Positions 8,743-17,056 of a stretch of DNA of 64,000 nucleotides are shown here, one piece after another. The stretch spans positions 1 to 64,000 of the forward strand of contig NZ_BARG01000063.1 of assembly GCF_000376565.1 (NCBI RefSeq), given 5' to 3'. The notes beneath the pieces were generated by a model that saw only the letters and a program-made list of their open reading frames with translations, ran no database searches and was not told where the DNA came from. Every line of letters starts with the position of its first letter. Position 1 is the first letter of the stretch. The position numbers and the translations under genes were made by a program. The stretch is from Streptomyces hokutonensis. Its GTDB lineage: Bacteria > Actinomycetota > Actinomycetes > Streptomycetales > Streptomycetaceae.

Positions 8743-10214
8743 TCCGCATCGGCCGTGGCCGCCCGGTCACAGGGGCGGTCACCGCCGCCCGGTGTCTCAA
8801 CAGGCGTGGGGGCGGGGGAAGTCGGGTCGTCCACGGAGGGTTCCGGTGACGGTACGGGCGGGGTCGTGGGCTCCGGTTTCGTGGGCTTCGGGGGCTCCTT
8901 CACGGGGTCGCTCGGAGCCGGGTAGGTGGGCGTCGGCTCCGTGGGAGTCGGCTCGGGATCCGTGGAAACCGGTGGCGTCGGAGTCGGCTCCGGAGCAACC
9001 GGCGGCGTGGGCACGGGCGTAGGAGTCGGCGTAGGAGTCGGCGTCTCGACCGGGGCCGTAGGAACAGGCGTTGGGCTGCCGTCTCCCACCGGTATGACGA
9101 CCGTCCCGGGTCCGCCGTCCCCAAGTACGGCCGGAGGGACGGCGGTTGCGGACCGGTCCGGTGCCGACACGGTCGAACCGCCGCCGCCCGGCGTCTTGGT
9201 GGGCTTCTCCGCCCCCGGCTGCGATGCCACCGGCGCCTGGGACACCGGGACTTCGGCCACTGGACCCTTCGCCACCGGGACCTCGGCGGAGTCGCCGCCG
9301 CCGAGGACGACGATCACCGCGACGGCGCCTGTGACGGCCGCGCCGACCGCCGCCCCCACCTGTGTCTTGGAGGCGCCGGCCGCCGCGTGCCGTACGCCGT
9401 GCAGCAACCCGCCGCCGTGGCCGCCCGCCGCGGCGGTGGCCGCGCCCGCGGATCCCGCGCCGAAGGCCAGCAGGAACTTGCCGGCGCCGCCGAGCACGAA
9501 CACCAGCAGGGCCGGTGCCACGAGCGCGGGCAGCCGGTCGTTGGCGCGCATCAGGGCCGCGAGCCGGGCCCGGCAGTCGTCGCACGCGTCGACATGGCCG
9601 AGGAGCCGTTCGGACTGCCGCTCGGTGGCGCCGCCGCGCACATACGCGGGCATCCGGGCCCAGTGCACCTGGCACGCGGGATCGTCCGGAGCGCCGGTCT
9701 GCGCGCGCAGGAACGCCTGCCGCATGCCCTCCCGCGCCCGGTGCAGCAGTACGGCCGTGGCCCCCTGCTTGGTGCCGAGTTGCGGTCCTATCGCCGCCAG
9801 CGGCAGCCCCTCCGCCTCGGCCAGCCACAGCGCCTTCACCCAGCGCTCCGGCAACTGCTCAAGCACCCTCACCAGCAGGTCCGTCGAGGACACCTGCTCG
9901 GCCGGATCGCCCCCGTGGACCTGCTCGTGCGCCCGTTGCGCGCCGACCCGCTCGCCGACCTCGGGATCGAGCGGCGTCTCACGTGCCGCGCTCCCCGCCG
10001 CGGTCGCGAGATGCTTCACCGTGGTCATGAGGTACGCCGGTACGTTGTCGATCTCGTGCCCGGCGGACAGCCTGCGCCACACCCTGAAGTGCGCCTCGGC
10101 GACGAGGTCTTCGGCGACCCAGGTGTTACGGGTGAGCGAGCGGGCGTAGGCGACGAGGCGCGGCTGCTGCTCCTCGTAGATCCGGGCGTACGCCGCGGTG
10201 GGGCCGTCGTTCAT
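8727..10214 (-). CDS. ECF sigma factor fused to zinc-finger anti-sigma-like domain, membrane helices and Pro/Thr-rich tail
   Basis: A 495-residue fusion. Residues ~8-75 are sigma region 2 (Y-E-E-Q-Q-P-R-L-V-A-Y-A) and ~120-170 are region 4 (L-P-E-R-W-V-K-A-L-W-L-A-E-A-E-G-L). Residues ~180-220 form an anti-sigma-type zinc-binding segment with H-x3-C-x2-C. Two hydrophobic stretches follow (around 225-260 and 285-305), then ~180 residues dominated by Pro, Thr, Glu and Val, including repeated T-P dipeptides. This layout tethers the sigma factor to the membrane with its own inhibitor and an extracytoplasmic tail, as in the actinobacterial ECF groups with C-terminal extensions. Release would need proteolysis or a conformational signal. 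There is no separate anti-sigma gene next to it. It is divergent from the SsgA-like gene. Confidence 0.85.
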   Translation of the reverse strand: MNDGPTAAYARIYEEQQPRLVAYARSLTRNTWVAEDLVAEAHFRVWRRLSAGHEIDNVPAYLMTTVKHLATAAGSAARETPLDPEVGERVGAQRAHEQVHGGDPAEQVSSTDLLVRVLEQLPERWVKALWLAEAEGLPLAAIGPQLGTKQGATAVLLHRAREGMRQAFLRAQTGAPDDPACQVHWARMPAYVRGGATERQSERLLGHVDACDDCRARLAALMRANDRLPALVAPALLVFVLGGAGKFLLAFGAGSAGAATAAAGGHGGGLLHGVRHAAAGASKTQVGAAVGAAVTGAVAVIVVLGGGDSAEVPVAKGPVAEVPVSQAPVASQPGAEKPTKTPGGGGSTVSAPDRSATAVPPAVLGDGGPGTVVIPVGDGSPTPVPTAPVETPTPTPTPTPVPTPPVAPEPTPTPPVSTDPEPTPTEPTPTYPAPSDPVKEPPKPTKPEPTTPPVPSPEPSVDDPTSPAPTPVETPGGGDRPCDRAATADADQPIA

Positions 10215-10306
10215 GGCAGCAACGCTCCAGTTGCCAGTGGGGCGGGGACAAGGGTTTGTACCCTAGATGGCAAAACTTTCAATTAAAGTTGCAGCCGTTC
10301 CCCAAG

Positions 10307-10320
10307 GTGACACAGGTCAC
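10307..10320. promoter_or_regulatory. Putative Crp binding site
   Basis: The sequence GTGACACAGGTCAC fits the Streptomyces Crp consensus GTG-N6-GNCAC exactly and is an inverted repeat (GTGAC/GTCAC). It lies in the 208-bp divergent region between the sigma-fusion gene and the SsgA-like gene, which also has an unusually AT-rich segment near 10276-10290. Binding is inferred only. Confidence 0.5.
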
Positions 10321-10422
10321 ATAAATGCTTGGCGTGATGGCGTAATCAAAGCCCTCTCCGCGTGATCAAGGAGGGTGCGTCGGCACAACGGCCGTCGCCC
10401 CCGTCCGAATCGGAGACCGCCC

Positions 10423-10839
10423 ATGAGCCCCGTCACCCTGGAACAGCCCACCGGCGCCCGCCTGATCGCCGACGACGACCAGGAGTTGGCCGTGACGGTC
10501 ACGCTCCGCTACTCCTCCGGCGACCCCTTCGCCGTCCAACTCCTGTTCCCCGCCTGGATATCGCTCGACGGCAAGAAGGTGACCTGGACCTTCGCGCGGG
10601 CGCTTCTGGAGGAGGGTCTCGACACCCCCGCCGGGATGGGCAACGTACACATCAGGCCGTACGGCCCCGCCCATACGGCGGTCGAGTTCCACTCGGCGGA
10701 GGGCATGGCGATGATCCGCTTCGACTCGGTCGCCCTGCACCACTTCCTGCGCCGCACCTACCGGGTGACCGAACCGGGCCGGGAGGCCCTGGGCCCGTCC
10801 CTCGACCGAGGCCTCGCCTCACTCCTCGACGGCGCGTGA
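10423..10839 (+). CDS. SsgA-like protein (SALP), sporulation-specific cell division regulator
   Basis: A 138-residue protein of the SsgA/SsgB family, found only in morphologically complex actinomycetes, where members steer septation, FtsZ placement or peptidoglycan turnover during sporulation. Family features are visible: L-R-Y-S-S-G-D-P-F-A-V-Q near residue 30, V-T-W-T-F-A-R-A-L-L-E-E-G-L near 55, then the G-N-V-H-I-R-P strand and the H-H-F-L-R-R-T helix. Length is typical. The ATG at 10423 is chosen because GGAG sits 7 bases upstream; an in-frame ATG 48 bases earlier would add a non-conserved Arg-rich leader. Which SALP paralogue this is cannot be told from one sequence. Confidence 0.88.
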   Translation: MSPVTLEQPTGARLIADDDQELAVTVTLRYSSGDPFAVQLLFPAWISLDGKKVTWTFARALLEEGLDTPAGMGNVHIRPYGPAHTAVEFHSAEGMAMIRFDSVALHHFLRRTYRVTEPGREALGPSLDRGLASLLDGA

Positions 10840-10908
10840 CACGAGGGGGCCGGACAGAGCCCCAACTGCCGCCTGTGGCAGGCGAATTGCGCTTGTTATC
10901 GTCGCCCC

Positions 10909-12354
10909 ATGAGTGAATCGCCGCAACGGCTTCCCCAGGTGTCCCGGACGTCAACCCGTGCCGTGGTCGTCGGAGGAAGTCTCGCCGGCATGCTCGCGGC
11001 AGCCGCGGTCCGGGACCACGTCGACACGGTCGAGATCATCGAGGCGCACGACCTGCCCGAGGGCCCCGAGTCACGCCCGGGGGTACCCCAAGCGGCGCAT
11101 TTCCACGTCCTGTTGTCGGGAGGGGCGGACGCGATCGACGCCCTACTGCCCGGCACGATCGCCGACCTGCTGGCCGCGGGCGCCAACCGCGTCCCCATGA
11201 CGACCAACATGGTCCTGTACTCCCCCGAGGGCTGGTACCGCCGCTGGAAGCGGGACAGCCACTACCTGATAGCCGCGAGCCGGGACCTCACCGACTCCGT
11301 CGTACGCAGGCAGGTGCTCAAGGACCCGCGCATCCGCGTACGCCCCCGCACCAAGGTCACTGCCCTGCTGGGGAGTTCGCGCCGGGTCACCGGGGTACGG
11401 CTGAGCGCGGCCGACGGCACCGAGAGCGAGCTGACCGCGGACCTGGTCGTCGACGCCTCCGGAAAGGCGACACGCACTCCGCGCTGGCTGGCCGAACTGG
11501 GCGTCCCCGCCCCCGCCGAGGCCCGCATCGACTCCGGCATGGCCTACGCCAGCCGCATCTACCGCGCCCCCGTCCCCACCCTCAACTGGCCCCTGATCAG
11601 CGTCCAGGCCGACCCCCTCAGCGGCGAACCCGGCCGCGCGGGCGGCATCGTCCCGATCGAGGACGGCCGCTGGCACGTCAGCCTGATGGGCACCCCGGGC
11701 GGCCAACCCCCGCGCGACGCGGCCGAGTTCGAGACCTACGCCCGCACCCTCCGCCACCCCCTCGTCGCCGACCTCCTGGCCCACGCCGAACCGCTCACCG
11801 ACGTCGTCATGACCCACAGCACGGTCAACCGCCGCCACTACTACGAGCGCCTCAAGTCCTGGCCCGAGGGCCTGGTCGCCCTCGGCGACTCGGTGGCCGC
11901 GTTCAACCCGGTCTACGGCCACGGCATGTCGGTCGCGGCCCTGGGCGCCGTGGCCCTGCGCACCCGACTCTCCGCCCTGGGCCTCGGCCGCGGCCTGTCC
12001 CGCGCGGCCCAACGGGCCATCGCCGCCCCCGTCGAACTCGCCTGGAGCCTCGCCGTCGGCCAGGACATCCACTACACGACCACAACAGGCAAGAACGCCG
12101 GCCCGGCCGACCGCCTCCTCCAGCGCTACGTCAGCCGCCTCTCCCACACCGCCACCGGCTCCTACCACGTGGCCACGGCGATGACGGAGGTCCTGACACT
12201 CAAGTCGCCGGGGACGGCGCTGCTTCGGCCGGGCGTGCTGATGGCGGCGCTGCTGGGGCCGCTGCGACCTCAACTGGGCGGGCCTACGTTCACGGATGGG
12301 GAGCGGCGGCTGCTGGCCGAGGTTGGTATCTCGTTGTCACGCGCCGACGAGTAA
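10909..12354 (+). CDS. FAD-dependent monooxygenase/epoxidase-like protein
   Basis: A 481-residue flavoprotein with the Rossmann dinucleotide motif V-V-V-G-G-S-L-A-G-M at residues ~19-28. The second FAD-ribityl motif is V-A-L-G-D-S-V-A-A-F-N-P near residue 325, followed by Y-G-H-G-M-S-V-A. The family includes epoxidases and hydroxylases of polyether and other secondary metabolism (LasC-like), but the proteins are often stand-alone and uncharacterised. No biosynthetic genes surround this copy, so the substrate is unknown. The C-terminal half contains a long basic helical region and no obvious membrane anchor. Confidence 0.75.
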   Translation: MSESPQRLPQVSRTSTRAVVVGGSLAGMLAAAAVRDHVDTVEIIEAHDLPEGPESRPGVPQAAHFHVLLSGGADAIDALLPGTIADLLAAGANRVPMTTNMVLYSPEGWYRRWKRDSHYLIAASRDLTDSVVRRQVLKDPRIRVRPRTKVTALLGSSRRVTGVRLSAADGTESELTADLVVDASGKATRTPRWLAELGVPAPAEARIDSGMAYASRIYRAPVPTLNWPLISVQADPLSGEPGRAGGIVPIEDGRWHVSLMGTPGGQPPRDAAEFETYARTLRHPLVADLLAHAEPLTDVVMTHSTVNRRHYYERLKSWPEGLVALGDSVAAFNPVYGHGMSVAALGAVALRTRLSALGLGRGLSRAAQRAIAAPVELAWSLAVGQDIHYTTTTGKNAGPADRLLQRYVSRLSHTATGSYHVATAMTEVLTLKSPGTALLRPGVLMAALLGPLRPQLGGPTFTDGERRLLAEVGISLSRADE

Positions 12355-12613
12355 CACGCTGCCCCAGGCGCCGAGGGTGCGTCCCGTCCCGCGCTGTCGG
12401 CCTGACTGCGTCCCCTCCGCTTTAACTCCTTGCTCCGAGCACCCGGCCATGAGCTAGCGTTGTCCCGCACCGCGTCTCCTCCCGGAGGATGTACGCGAGG
12501 TGACCTGCGGAGACGTAGGCCTCTTCGGTTTCGGTGACGAAGGCCCTTGGTGCGCTCCCGGCGGGAGCCATCCGGCATCCGTCACCGGTCACAACCGAAG
12601 GGGACGCATTCCA

Positions 12614-12742
12614 ATGGCTGCCGTCGAGTACACGCCCAAGCACCGCATTTGGGTCCGCGATGTCCTGGTGGGCATCACGGCGAGCCTCGGCTCGAACCTG
12701 ATGTGGGCGCTGGCGCAGGCTGTGGTGCACCACCTCGGCTGA
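12614..12742 (+). CDS. 42-residue small membrane protein (possibly DUF6408)
   Basis: A very short ORF with ATG at 12614 behind AAGGGGA (about 9 bases). The product starts M-A-A-V-E-Y-T-P-K-H-R and has a hydrophobic C-terminal helix (V-G-I-T-A-S-L-G-S-N-L-M-W-A-L-A-Q-A-V). It resembles, from memory, the tiny actinobacterial proteins grouped as DUF6408, which share an N-terminal E-Y-x-P-x-x-R motif before a single helix. No function is known. The 259 bp before it, back to the flavoprotein gene, hold no other gene I can support. The 162 bp after it contain the structured leader of the next gene. Confidence 0.55.
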   Translation: MAAVEYTPKHRIWVRDVLVGITASLGSNLMWALAQAVVHHLG

Positions 12743-12811
12743 GCCGGGGCGGGGCGGGCCTCCGGGGGCCCGCCCTCACTCCGCTGTGACCCGGGTTAAT
12801 CTACGGACTGT

Positions 12812-12907
12812 CATTGCGGCCCGACGGGCTTCCGCTCCGCCTCGGTGGAGCCACGAAGGACATGCCCCCACCCGCACGAGTCATCTCGTGCCTGGGGACC
12901 CTTCGTG
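12812..12907 (+). promoter_or_regulatory. Structured 5' leader (copy 1) sequestering the start of the first DUF2075 gene
   Basis: Hairpin A is GCTCCGC (12834-12840) with GTGGAGC (12845-12851). A nested element follows: outer stem ACGAAGG (12853-12859) with CCTTCGT (12900-12906); middle stem CCCCA (12866-12870) with TGGGG (12893-12897); inner perfect stem GCACGAG (12874-12880) with CTCGTGC (12885-12891). The middle stem buries the GGGGA ribosome binding site, and the outer stem includes the first two bases of the GTG start. A near-identical segment precedes the paralogue at 15070. Confidence 0.7.
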
Positions 12908-14959
12908 CTTCTGCAACTCTCCGCGGCCGAACTGGGTCAACTCGTCGTTGCCCAGACCGGTTCGGTGCGTCTTCCGCTCACCGAGCGACTGATCAAGTGT
13001 GCCGAGGACAAGGGACGGACAGCGACTGCCGGCGATGTCGCCTCCTGGAACAACAGCATCCCCGTAGTGGTCAAGGCGCTGCTGGACTGTGGTCTCGGCG
13101 AGGTGGAGGTGCAGGTCGAGGTCGACCTGCCGCACACCAACTCCGCGGTCGACCTGGTCCTGTGCGGCCGGCAGCACGGCACGGGAAGTGACTCGTACCT
13201 CGCGGTCGAGCTGAAACAGGTACGGCACGCCACGGTGGATCCCCGGTGCCCGATCGCCGTCGATCTCGGGTTCGGCGACGGGAAGAACAAACTGCATCCC
13301 GTACGACAGGTCCAGCGCTACTGCGAGTACATGGTGCGCTACCTTCCCCATCTCCGGGAGAGCCCCGATCAGCTGACGGGGGTGGCGCTGCTCCACAACG
13401 CGCGGGACGCGGACGTGGAGGCACTGTTCGACCTGCCCGAGAACGACCACGGTTTCCTCTACACGCTGGACGACCTGGACCGGTTCCGGCGCGCCCTCAC
13501 CGCGAAGTTCACCACCGCGTCCGGAAAGCGAGCCGCACAGGCACTGGAGCACGCACGCAGGGAATCTTTGCTCAAGGTCACCGATGTGGCCCGGCAACGG
13601 TCCGTCGTCAACGGTGGCCTCACGCTCCTCGACGAGCAGTACCTCGCGTTCGACCGGATCACCCGGCACCTGGAGAAGACCGCGCCTCACACCGGTTTCG
13701 ACGTCGGGCTGTTCTACGACCCCGACAGCGCCCACAGTCCCGCCCCTGTCACGGGCCCCAAGCGCGTCTACATCCTGCGGGGTGGCCCCGGCAGCGGGAA
13801 GAGCGCCGTAGCCCTGGAGTTGCAGCGTGCGCTGGGGCTCAAGGGCCGTGAGACCGTGCTGGCCAGCGGATCCCACGCGTACACGGAAACCCTGCGGGAC
13901 ATCATGATCGGTACGGCCCGTCGGGGCCAGGTTTCGGACAAGCGCCACTCGGCCCTCAAGCTGTACCAGTACTTCAACAGCTTCACCGACACCCCGCCGG
14001 ACAGCCTCGACGTCCTGATCTGCGACGAGGCGCACCGCATGCGCCGCAACTCGACGGACCGCTGGACACCGAAGGAACTCCGTGACGACGACCGGCCGCA
14101 GGCCACCGAACTGATCAGCGCCGCCAAGGTTCCGATCTTCCTGCTCGACGACCATCAGTCGATCCGCCCGGACGAGGTGGGCACCGCCGAGTATCTGAAG
14201 GATCTCGCCGAGGCCCACGGCTGTCTGGTCGAAGTGACCGATCTGGAGGGCACGTTCCGCGCGGGCGGCAGCAAGCTGTACCAGCGCTGGGTTCAGCGGT
14301 TGCTGGGCCTGGACACCTCCGACCCGGTGACCTGGCAACCGGACGGCCGGATGATGCTCGCGGTCGCCGACAGCCCCGAGCAGATGGAGCTGTTCATCCG
14401 GGAACGCGGCCTCGAGGGAGCCACGGCACGCATCACCGCGGGATTCTGCTGGCCCTGGAGCAACCCGGACGGGGACCGGCTCGTCGACGACGTGGTCATC
14501 GGGGACTGGCGGCGGCCGTGGAACGTGAAGCCGCAACACACCGTTCCGTACGCGCCGAAGTCGGACCTGTGGTCGACCGACCGTCGCGGCATCGACCAGA
14601 TCGGCTGCGTCTACACGGCCCAGACCTTCGAGTACGACTGGAACGGTGTCGTCATCGGCCCCGACCTGCTCTTCCGAAACGGGAAGTTCACGGTGGACCG
14701 CAGTGCTTCCCACGATCCCGCCTTCCGCGGCCCGATCGACGACGAGATCGTCGAGCGGTGCATCCGCAACGCCTACCACGTGCTCCTCACCCGCGGTGTC
14801 GTCGGCACCGTGGTCTACGCGGTCGACCCCGAGACCCACAACGCACTGCGCAGGCTCATCCCGGGCACCATCGGCATGCAGCACTTCGACGGCACCCAGC
14901 CGAAGCTCACCGCTGAGGGATCCCAGCTGCCACCTGCCTACAACAGGCGTGACAGGTAG
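12905..14959 (+). CDS. DUF2075 nuclease-helicase, first of tandem pair
   Basis: A protein of about 684 residues. Near residue 83 begins a RecB-like PD-(D/E)XK signature: Asp83, then the E-L-K triad Glu102/Lys104, then Q-x3-Y (Gln135/Tyr139). The DUF2075 P-loop part has Walker A G-G-P-G-S-G-K-S at about 293-300, Walker B D-E-A-H at 374-377, and a late conserved block V-Y-T-A-Q-T-F-E-Y-D-W-N with the helicase-type ending L-L-T-R-G. A combined nuclease and NTPase acting on nucleic acid is therefore likely. GTG 12905 is preferred because GGGGA lies 7 bases upstream; an in-frame start 60 bases earlier would fall inside the leader hairpins. The next gene is a paralogue with the same leader. The biological role is unknown; phage defence or repair are both possible. 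Confidence 0.75.
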   Translation: MLLQLSAAELGQLVVAQTGSVRLPLTERLIKCAEDKGRTATAGDVASWNNSIPVVVKALLDCGLGEVEVQVEVDLPHTNSAVDLVLCGRQHGTGSDSYLAVELKQVRHATVDPRCPIAVDLGFGDGKNKLHPVRQVQRYCEYMVRYLPHLRESPDQLTGVALLHNARDADVEALFDLPENDHGFLYTLDDLDRFRRALTAKFTTASGKRAAQALEHARRESLLKVTDVARQRSVVNGGLTLLDEQYLAFDRITRHLEKTAPHTGFDVGLFYDPDSAHSPAPVTGPKRVYILRGGPGSGKSAVALELQRALGLKGRETVLASGSHAYTETLRDIMIGTARRGQVSDKRHSALKLYQYFNSFTDTPPDSLDVLICDEAHRMRRNSTDRWTPKELRDDDRPQATELISAAKVPIFLLDDHQSIRPDEVGTAEYLKDLAEAHGCLVEVTDLEGTFRAGGSKLYQRWVQRLLGLDTSDPVTWQPDGRMMLAVADSPEQMELFIRERGLEGATARITAGFCWPWSNPDGDRLVDDVVIGDWRRPWNVKPQHTVPYAPKSDLWSTDRRGIDQIGCVYTAQTFEYDWNGVVIGPDLLFRNGKFTVDRSASHDPAFRGPIDDEIVERCIRNAYHVLLTRGVVGTVVYAVDPETHNALRRLIPGTIGMQHFDGTQPKLTAEGSQLPPAYNRRDR

Positions 14960-14971
14960 CCTTGATCCCCT

Positions 14972-15072
14972 CATGACTGCGGCCCGCCGGGCTTCCGCTC
15001 CGCCTGGCGGAGTCACCGAGGACATGCCCCCACCCGCACGAGTTCCTTCGTGCTGCCTGGGGGCCTGCCTTG
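14972..15072 (+). promoter_or_regulatory. Structured 5' leader (copy 2) sequestering the start of the second DUF2075 gene
   Basis: This is the second copy of the 12812-12907 element. Hairpin A is CTCCGC (14998-15003) with GCGGAG (15007-15012). The main element has CCCCCA (15027-15032) pairing with TGGGGG (15058-15063), the ribosome binding site, around the inner stem GCACGA (15036-15041) with TCGTGC (15048-15053). Loop bases differ from copy 1 while the stems are kept, including a G-U to C-G type change in hairpin A. The TTG start at 15070 is 6 bases after the buried GGGGG. Confidence 0.7.
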
Positions 15073-16950
15073 TTGTTCCGCGACTCCGCCGCCGCGGTCG
15101 CCGCAGAGTGTCTGTCCGGTGCTCTCTTCTTCCGCCTGACGGAACAGTTCACCCACGTGCACGGCCACCGGCCCAGTCCGTCCGAGGTCCGCTCGTGGGA
15201 GCGGAGCATCCCCGCACTCGCGAGCGCGCTCAACGACGCGGGACTCGGCCGGGTGGAGATGCTCCTGGAGTACGGACTGCCGCTGAACAGCAAGCGGGCC
15301 GACGCGGTGCTGGCCGGCGTGCACCCCAAGACCGGACTGCCGTCGTACGTCGTCGTGGAGTTGAAGCAGTGGAGCAGCGCCGAACCGGATGACGACGATC
15401 CGTCGCTGTGCCGCATCCCCGAGTACCCCCGGGCAGTGCTGAACCCCGTCGACCAGGTGCGCGGCTACTGCGAGTACCTCATCTCCTTCAACGGAACGCT
15501 GGCCGCGAACCCGGAACGCGTCAGCGGCGCCGCGTATCTGCACAATGCCACCCAGTTCGGAGTCGGCGGCCTCTTCGAAGCCGAGCAGGACCAGTACGGT
15601 CAGCTCTTCATCGGCGCGCGGCGCGGGGAGTTCATCGACTTCCTGCGGACGAGGCTGGGGGCCGGGTCCGGTGCTTCGGCCGCGGACGAACTCGTCAACG
15701 GGAAGATCGGCCCGTCCAAACAGCTCATGGCGGTGGCCGCCCAAGAGGTACGTGAGCGCGAGCAGTTCGTCCTGCTGGACGACCAACAGGTTGCGTATCG
15801 CAAGGTTCTCAATGCCGTCCGCCGTGCCAAGCAGTCCAACCGCAAGGAGATCGTGGTCGTCACCGGCGGGCCCGGCACCGGCAAGAGCGTCATCGCCCTG
15901 TCGCTTCTCGGTGAGCTGTACCGGCAGGGCATCACCGCGCTGCACGCGACGGGCTCCAGCTCGTTCACGACGACGATGAGAAAGGTCGCGGGCGCTCGGA
16001 AGAGTGAGGTGAAGGATCTCTTCAAGTACTTCAACAGCTTCATGACTGCCGAGCCCAACAGTCTCGACGTCCTGATCTGCGACGAGGCCCACCGCATGCG
16101 GGAGACCTCGGCCAACCGCTACACGGCGGCGGCCAACCGCACCGGCAAGGCGCAGATCGAGGAACTCATCGACGCCGCGTACGTCCCGGTGTTCCTGCTG
16201 GACGAACATCAGGTCGTCCGGCCCGGCGAGATGGGGACGGTCTCGGAGATCGAGGCTGCGGCCGCGAAGATGGGACTCGACTGTCATGTGGTGTCGCTGG
16301 AAAGCCAGTTCCGGTGCGGTGGCAGCGACGCGTATCTGCGGTGGGTGGTACGGCTGTTGGGGCTCGAAGCGGGCGGCCCGCTGACCTGGGAGCCCGACGG
16401 CAGGATGCAGCTCATGCTCGCGGACAGCCCGGAGGCAATGGAGGCGTTCCTCGACGAACGCCGTTCCCAGAAGTACAGCGCGCGCATGTCCGCCGGCTAC
16501 TGCTGGAAGTGGACGAAGAAGGTGCCACCCGGGCAGGCACTGCCCGCGGACGTGGTCATCGGCGACTGGGAGCGCCCCTGGAACGTCTTCGGCGACCGAG
16601 CCGTCGGGGGCGCGCCTCCGGCCGCCCTGTGGGCGACCGATCCGGCCGGTTTCGGGCAGGTGGGCTGCGTGTACACGGCACAGGGCTTCGAGTACGACTG
16701 GAGTGGCGTCGTCATCGGCCCCGACCTGGTGTGGCGCGGCGACCGCTGGGTCACCGACCGTACGGCGTCCAAGGACCCGGTCTTCAAGAAGTCGACACCG
16801 GACGCGGACGTGGACCGGCTGATCCGCAACACGTACAAGGTGCTGCTGACACGGGGCATGATCGGCACGGTGGTGTACTCGACCGACGCGGAGACACGCG
16901 CAAGGCTGCGGGAGCTGACCGGCACGGCCTCGAGCTTCGCGGCTGTGTGA
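15070..16950 (+). CDS. DUF2075 nuclease-helicase, second of tandem pair
   Basis: A 626-residue paralogue of the preceding gene, separated from it by only 110 bp. The RecB-like nuclease signature is Asp78, E-L-K Glu97/Lys99 and Q-x3-Y (Gln129/Tyr133). Walker A G-G-P-G-T-G-K-S is at 266-273 and D-E-A-H at 338-341. The C-terminal block V-Y-T-A-Q-G-F-E-Y-D-W-S is nearly identical to its neighbour. The N-terminal 60 residues and the linker before Walker A differ strongly, which suggests divergence in target or partner. The TTG start is chosen because GGGGG lies 6 bases before it, matching the layout of the first copy. The two copies may act as a heteromer or as backups; neither is proven. Confidence 0.78.
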   Translation: MLFRDSAAAVAAECLSGALFFRLTEQFTHVHGHRPSPSEVRSWERSIPALASALNDAGLGRVEMLLEYGLPLNSKRADAVLAGVHPKTGLPSYVVVELKQWSSAEPDDDDPSLCRIPEYPRAVLNPVDQVRGYCEYLISFNGTLAANPERVSGAAYLHNATQFGVGGLFEAEQDQYGQLFIGARRGEFIDFLRTRLGAGSGASAADELVNGKIGPSKQLMAVAAQEVREREQFVLLDDQQVAYRKVLNAVRRAKQSNRKEIVVVTGGPGTGKSVIALSLLGELYRQGITALHATGSSSFTTTMRKVAGARKSEVKDLFKYFNSFMTAEPNSLDVLICDEAHRMRETSANRYTAAANRTGKAQIEELIDAAYVPVFLLDEHQVVRPGEMGTVSEIEAAAAKMGLDCHVVSLESQFRCGGSDAYLRWVVRLLGLEAGGPLTWEPDGRMQLMLADSPEAMEAFLDERRSQKYSARMSAGYCWKWTKKVPPGQALPADVVIGDWERPWNVFGDRAVGGAPPAALWATDPAGFGQVGCVYTAQGFEYDWSGVVIGPDLVWRGDRWVTDRTASKDPVFKKSTPDADVDRLIRNTYKVLLTRGMIGTVVYSTDAETRARLRELTGTASSFAAV

Positions 16951-16977
16951 CCCGCTCGCCCCATTGAGTCACGACGG

Positions 16978-17014
16978 CCTCGGGGCGCGGCAGCGAAGGC
17001 CGCCGCGCCCGAGG
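16978..17014. terminator. Bidirectional GC hairpin terminator
   Basis: CCTCGGGGCGCGGC (16978-16991) pairs with GCCGCGCCCGAGG (17002-17014) with one bulged G. It lies between the convergent DUF2075 and deacetylase genes. It lacks a U-run, as is common in Streptomyces. Confidence 0.6.
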
Positions 17015-17056
17015 CGACGGTGTCCCTGACGGGACCCGCCGCGCCCGTCGCTGCCG

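Noticed and set aside
12500..12742. Longer 80-residue version of the small membrane protein
   Set aside because: The upstream 38 residues lack conservation features, and the good ribosome site lies directly before ATG 12614.
12862..13191. Leader peptide beginning M-P-P-P-A-R-V inside both DUF2075 leaders
   Set aside because: The ATG and first codons are conserved, but the purine run is only about two bases before the ATG. In both copies the frame continues over 100 codons into the main gene, so it is not a short attenuator peptide.
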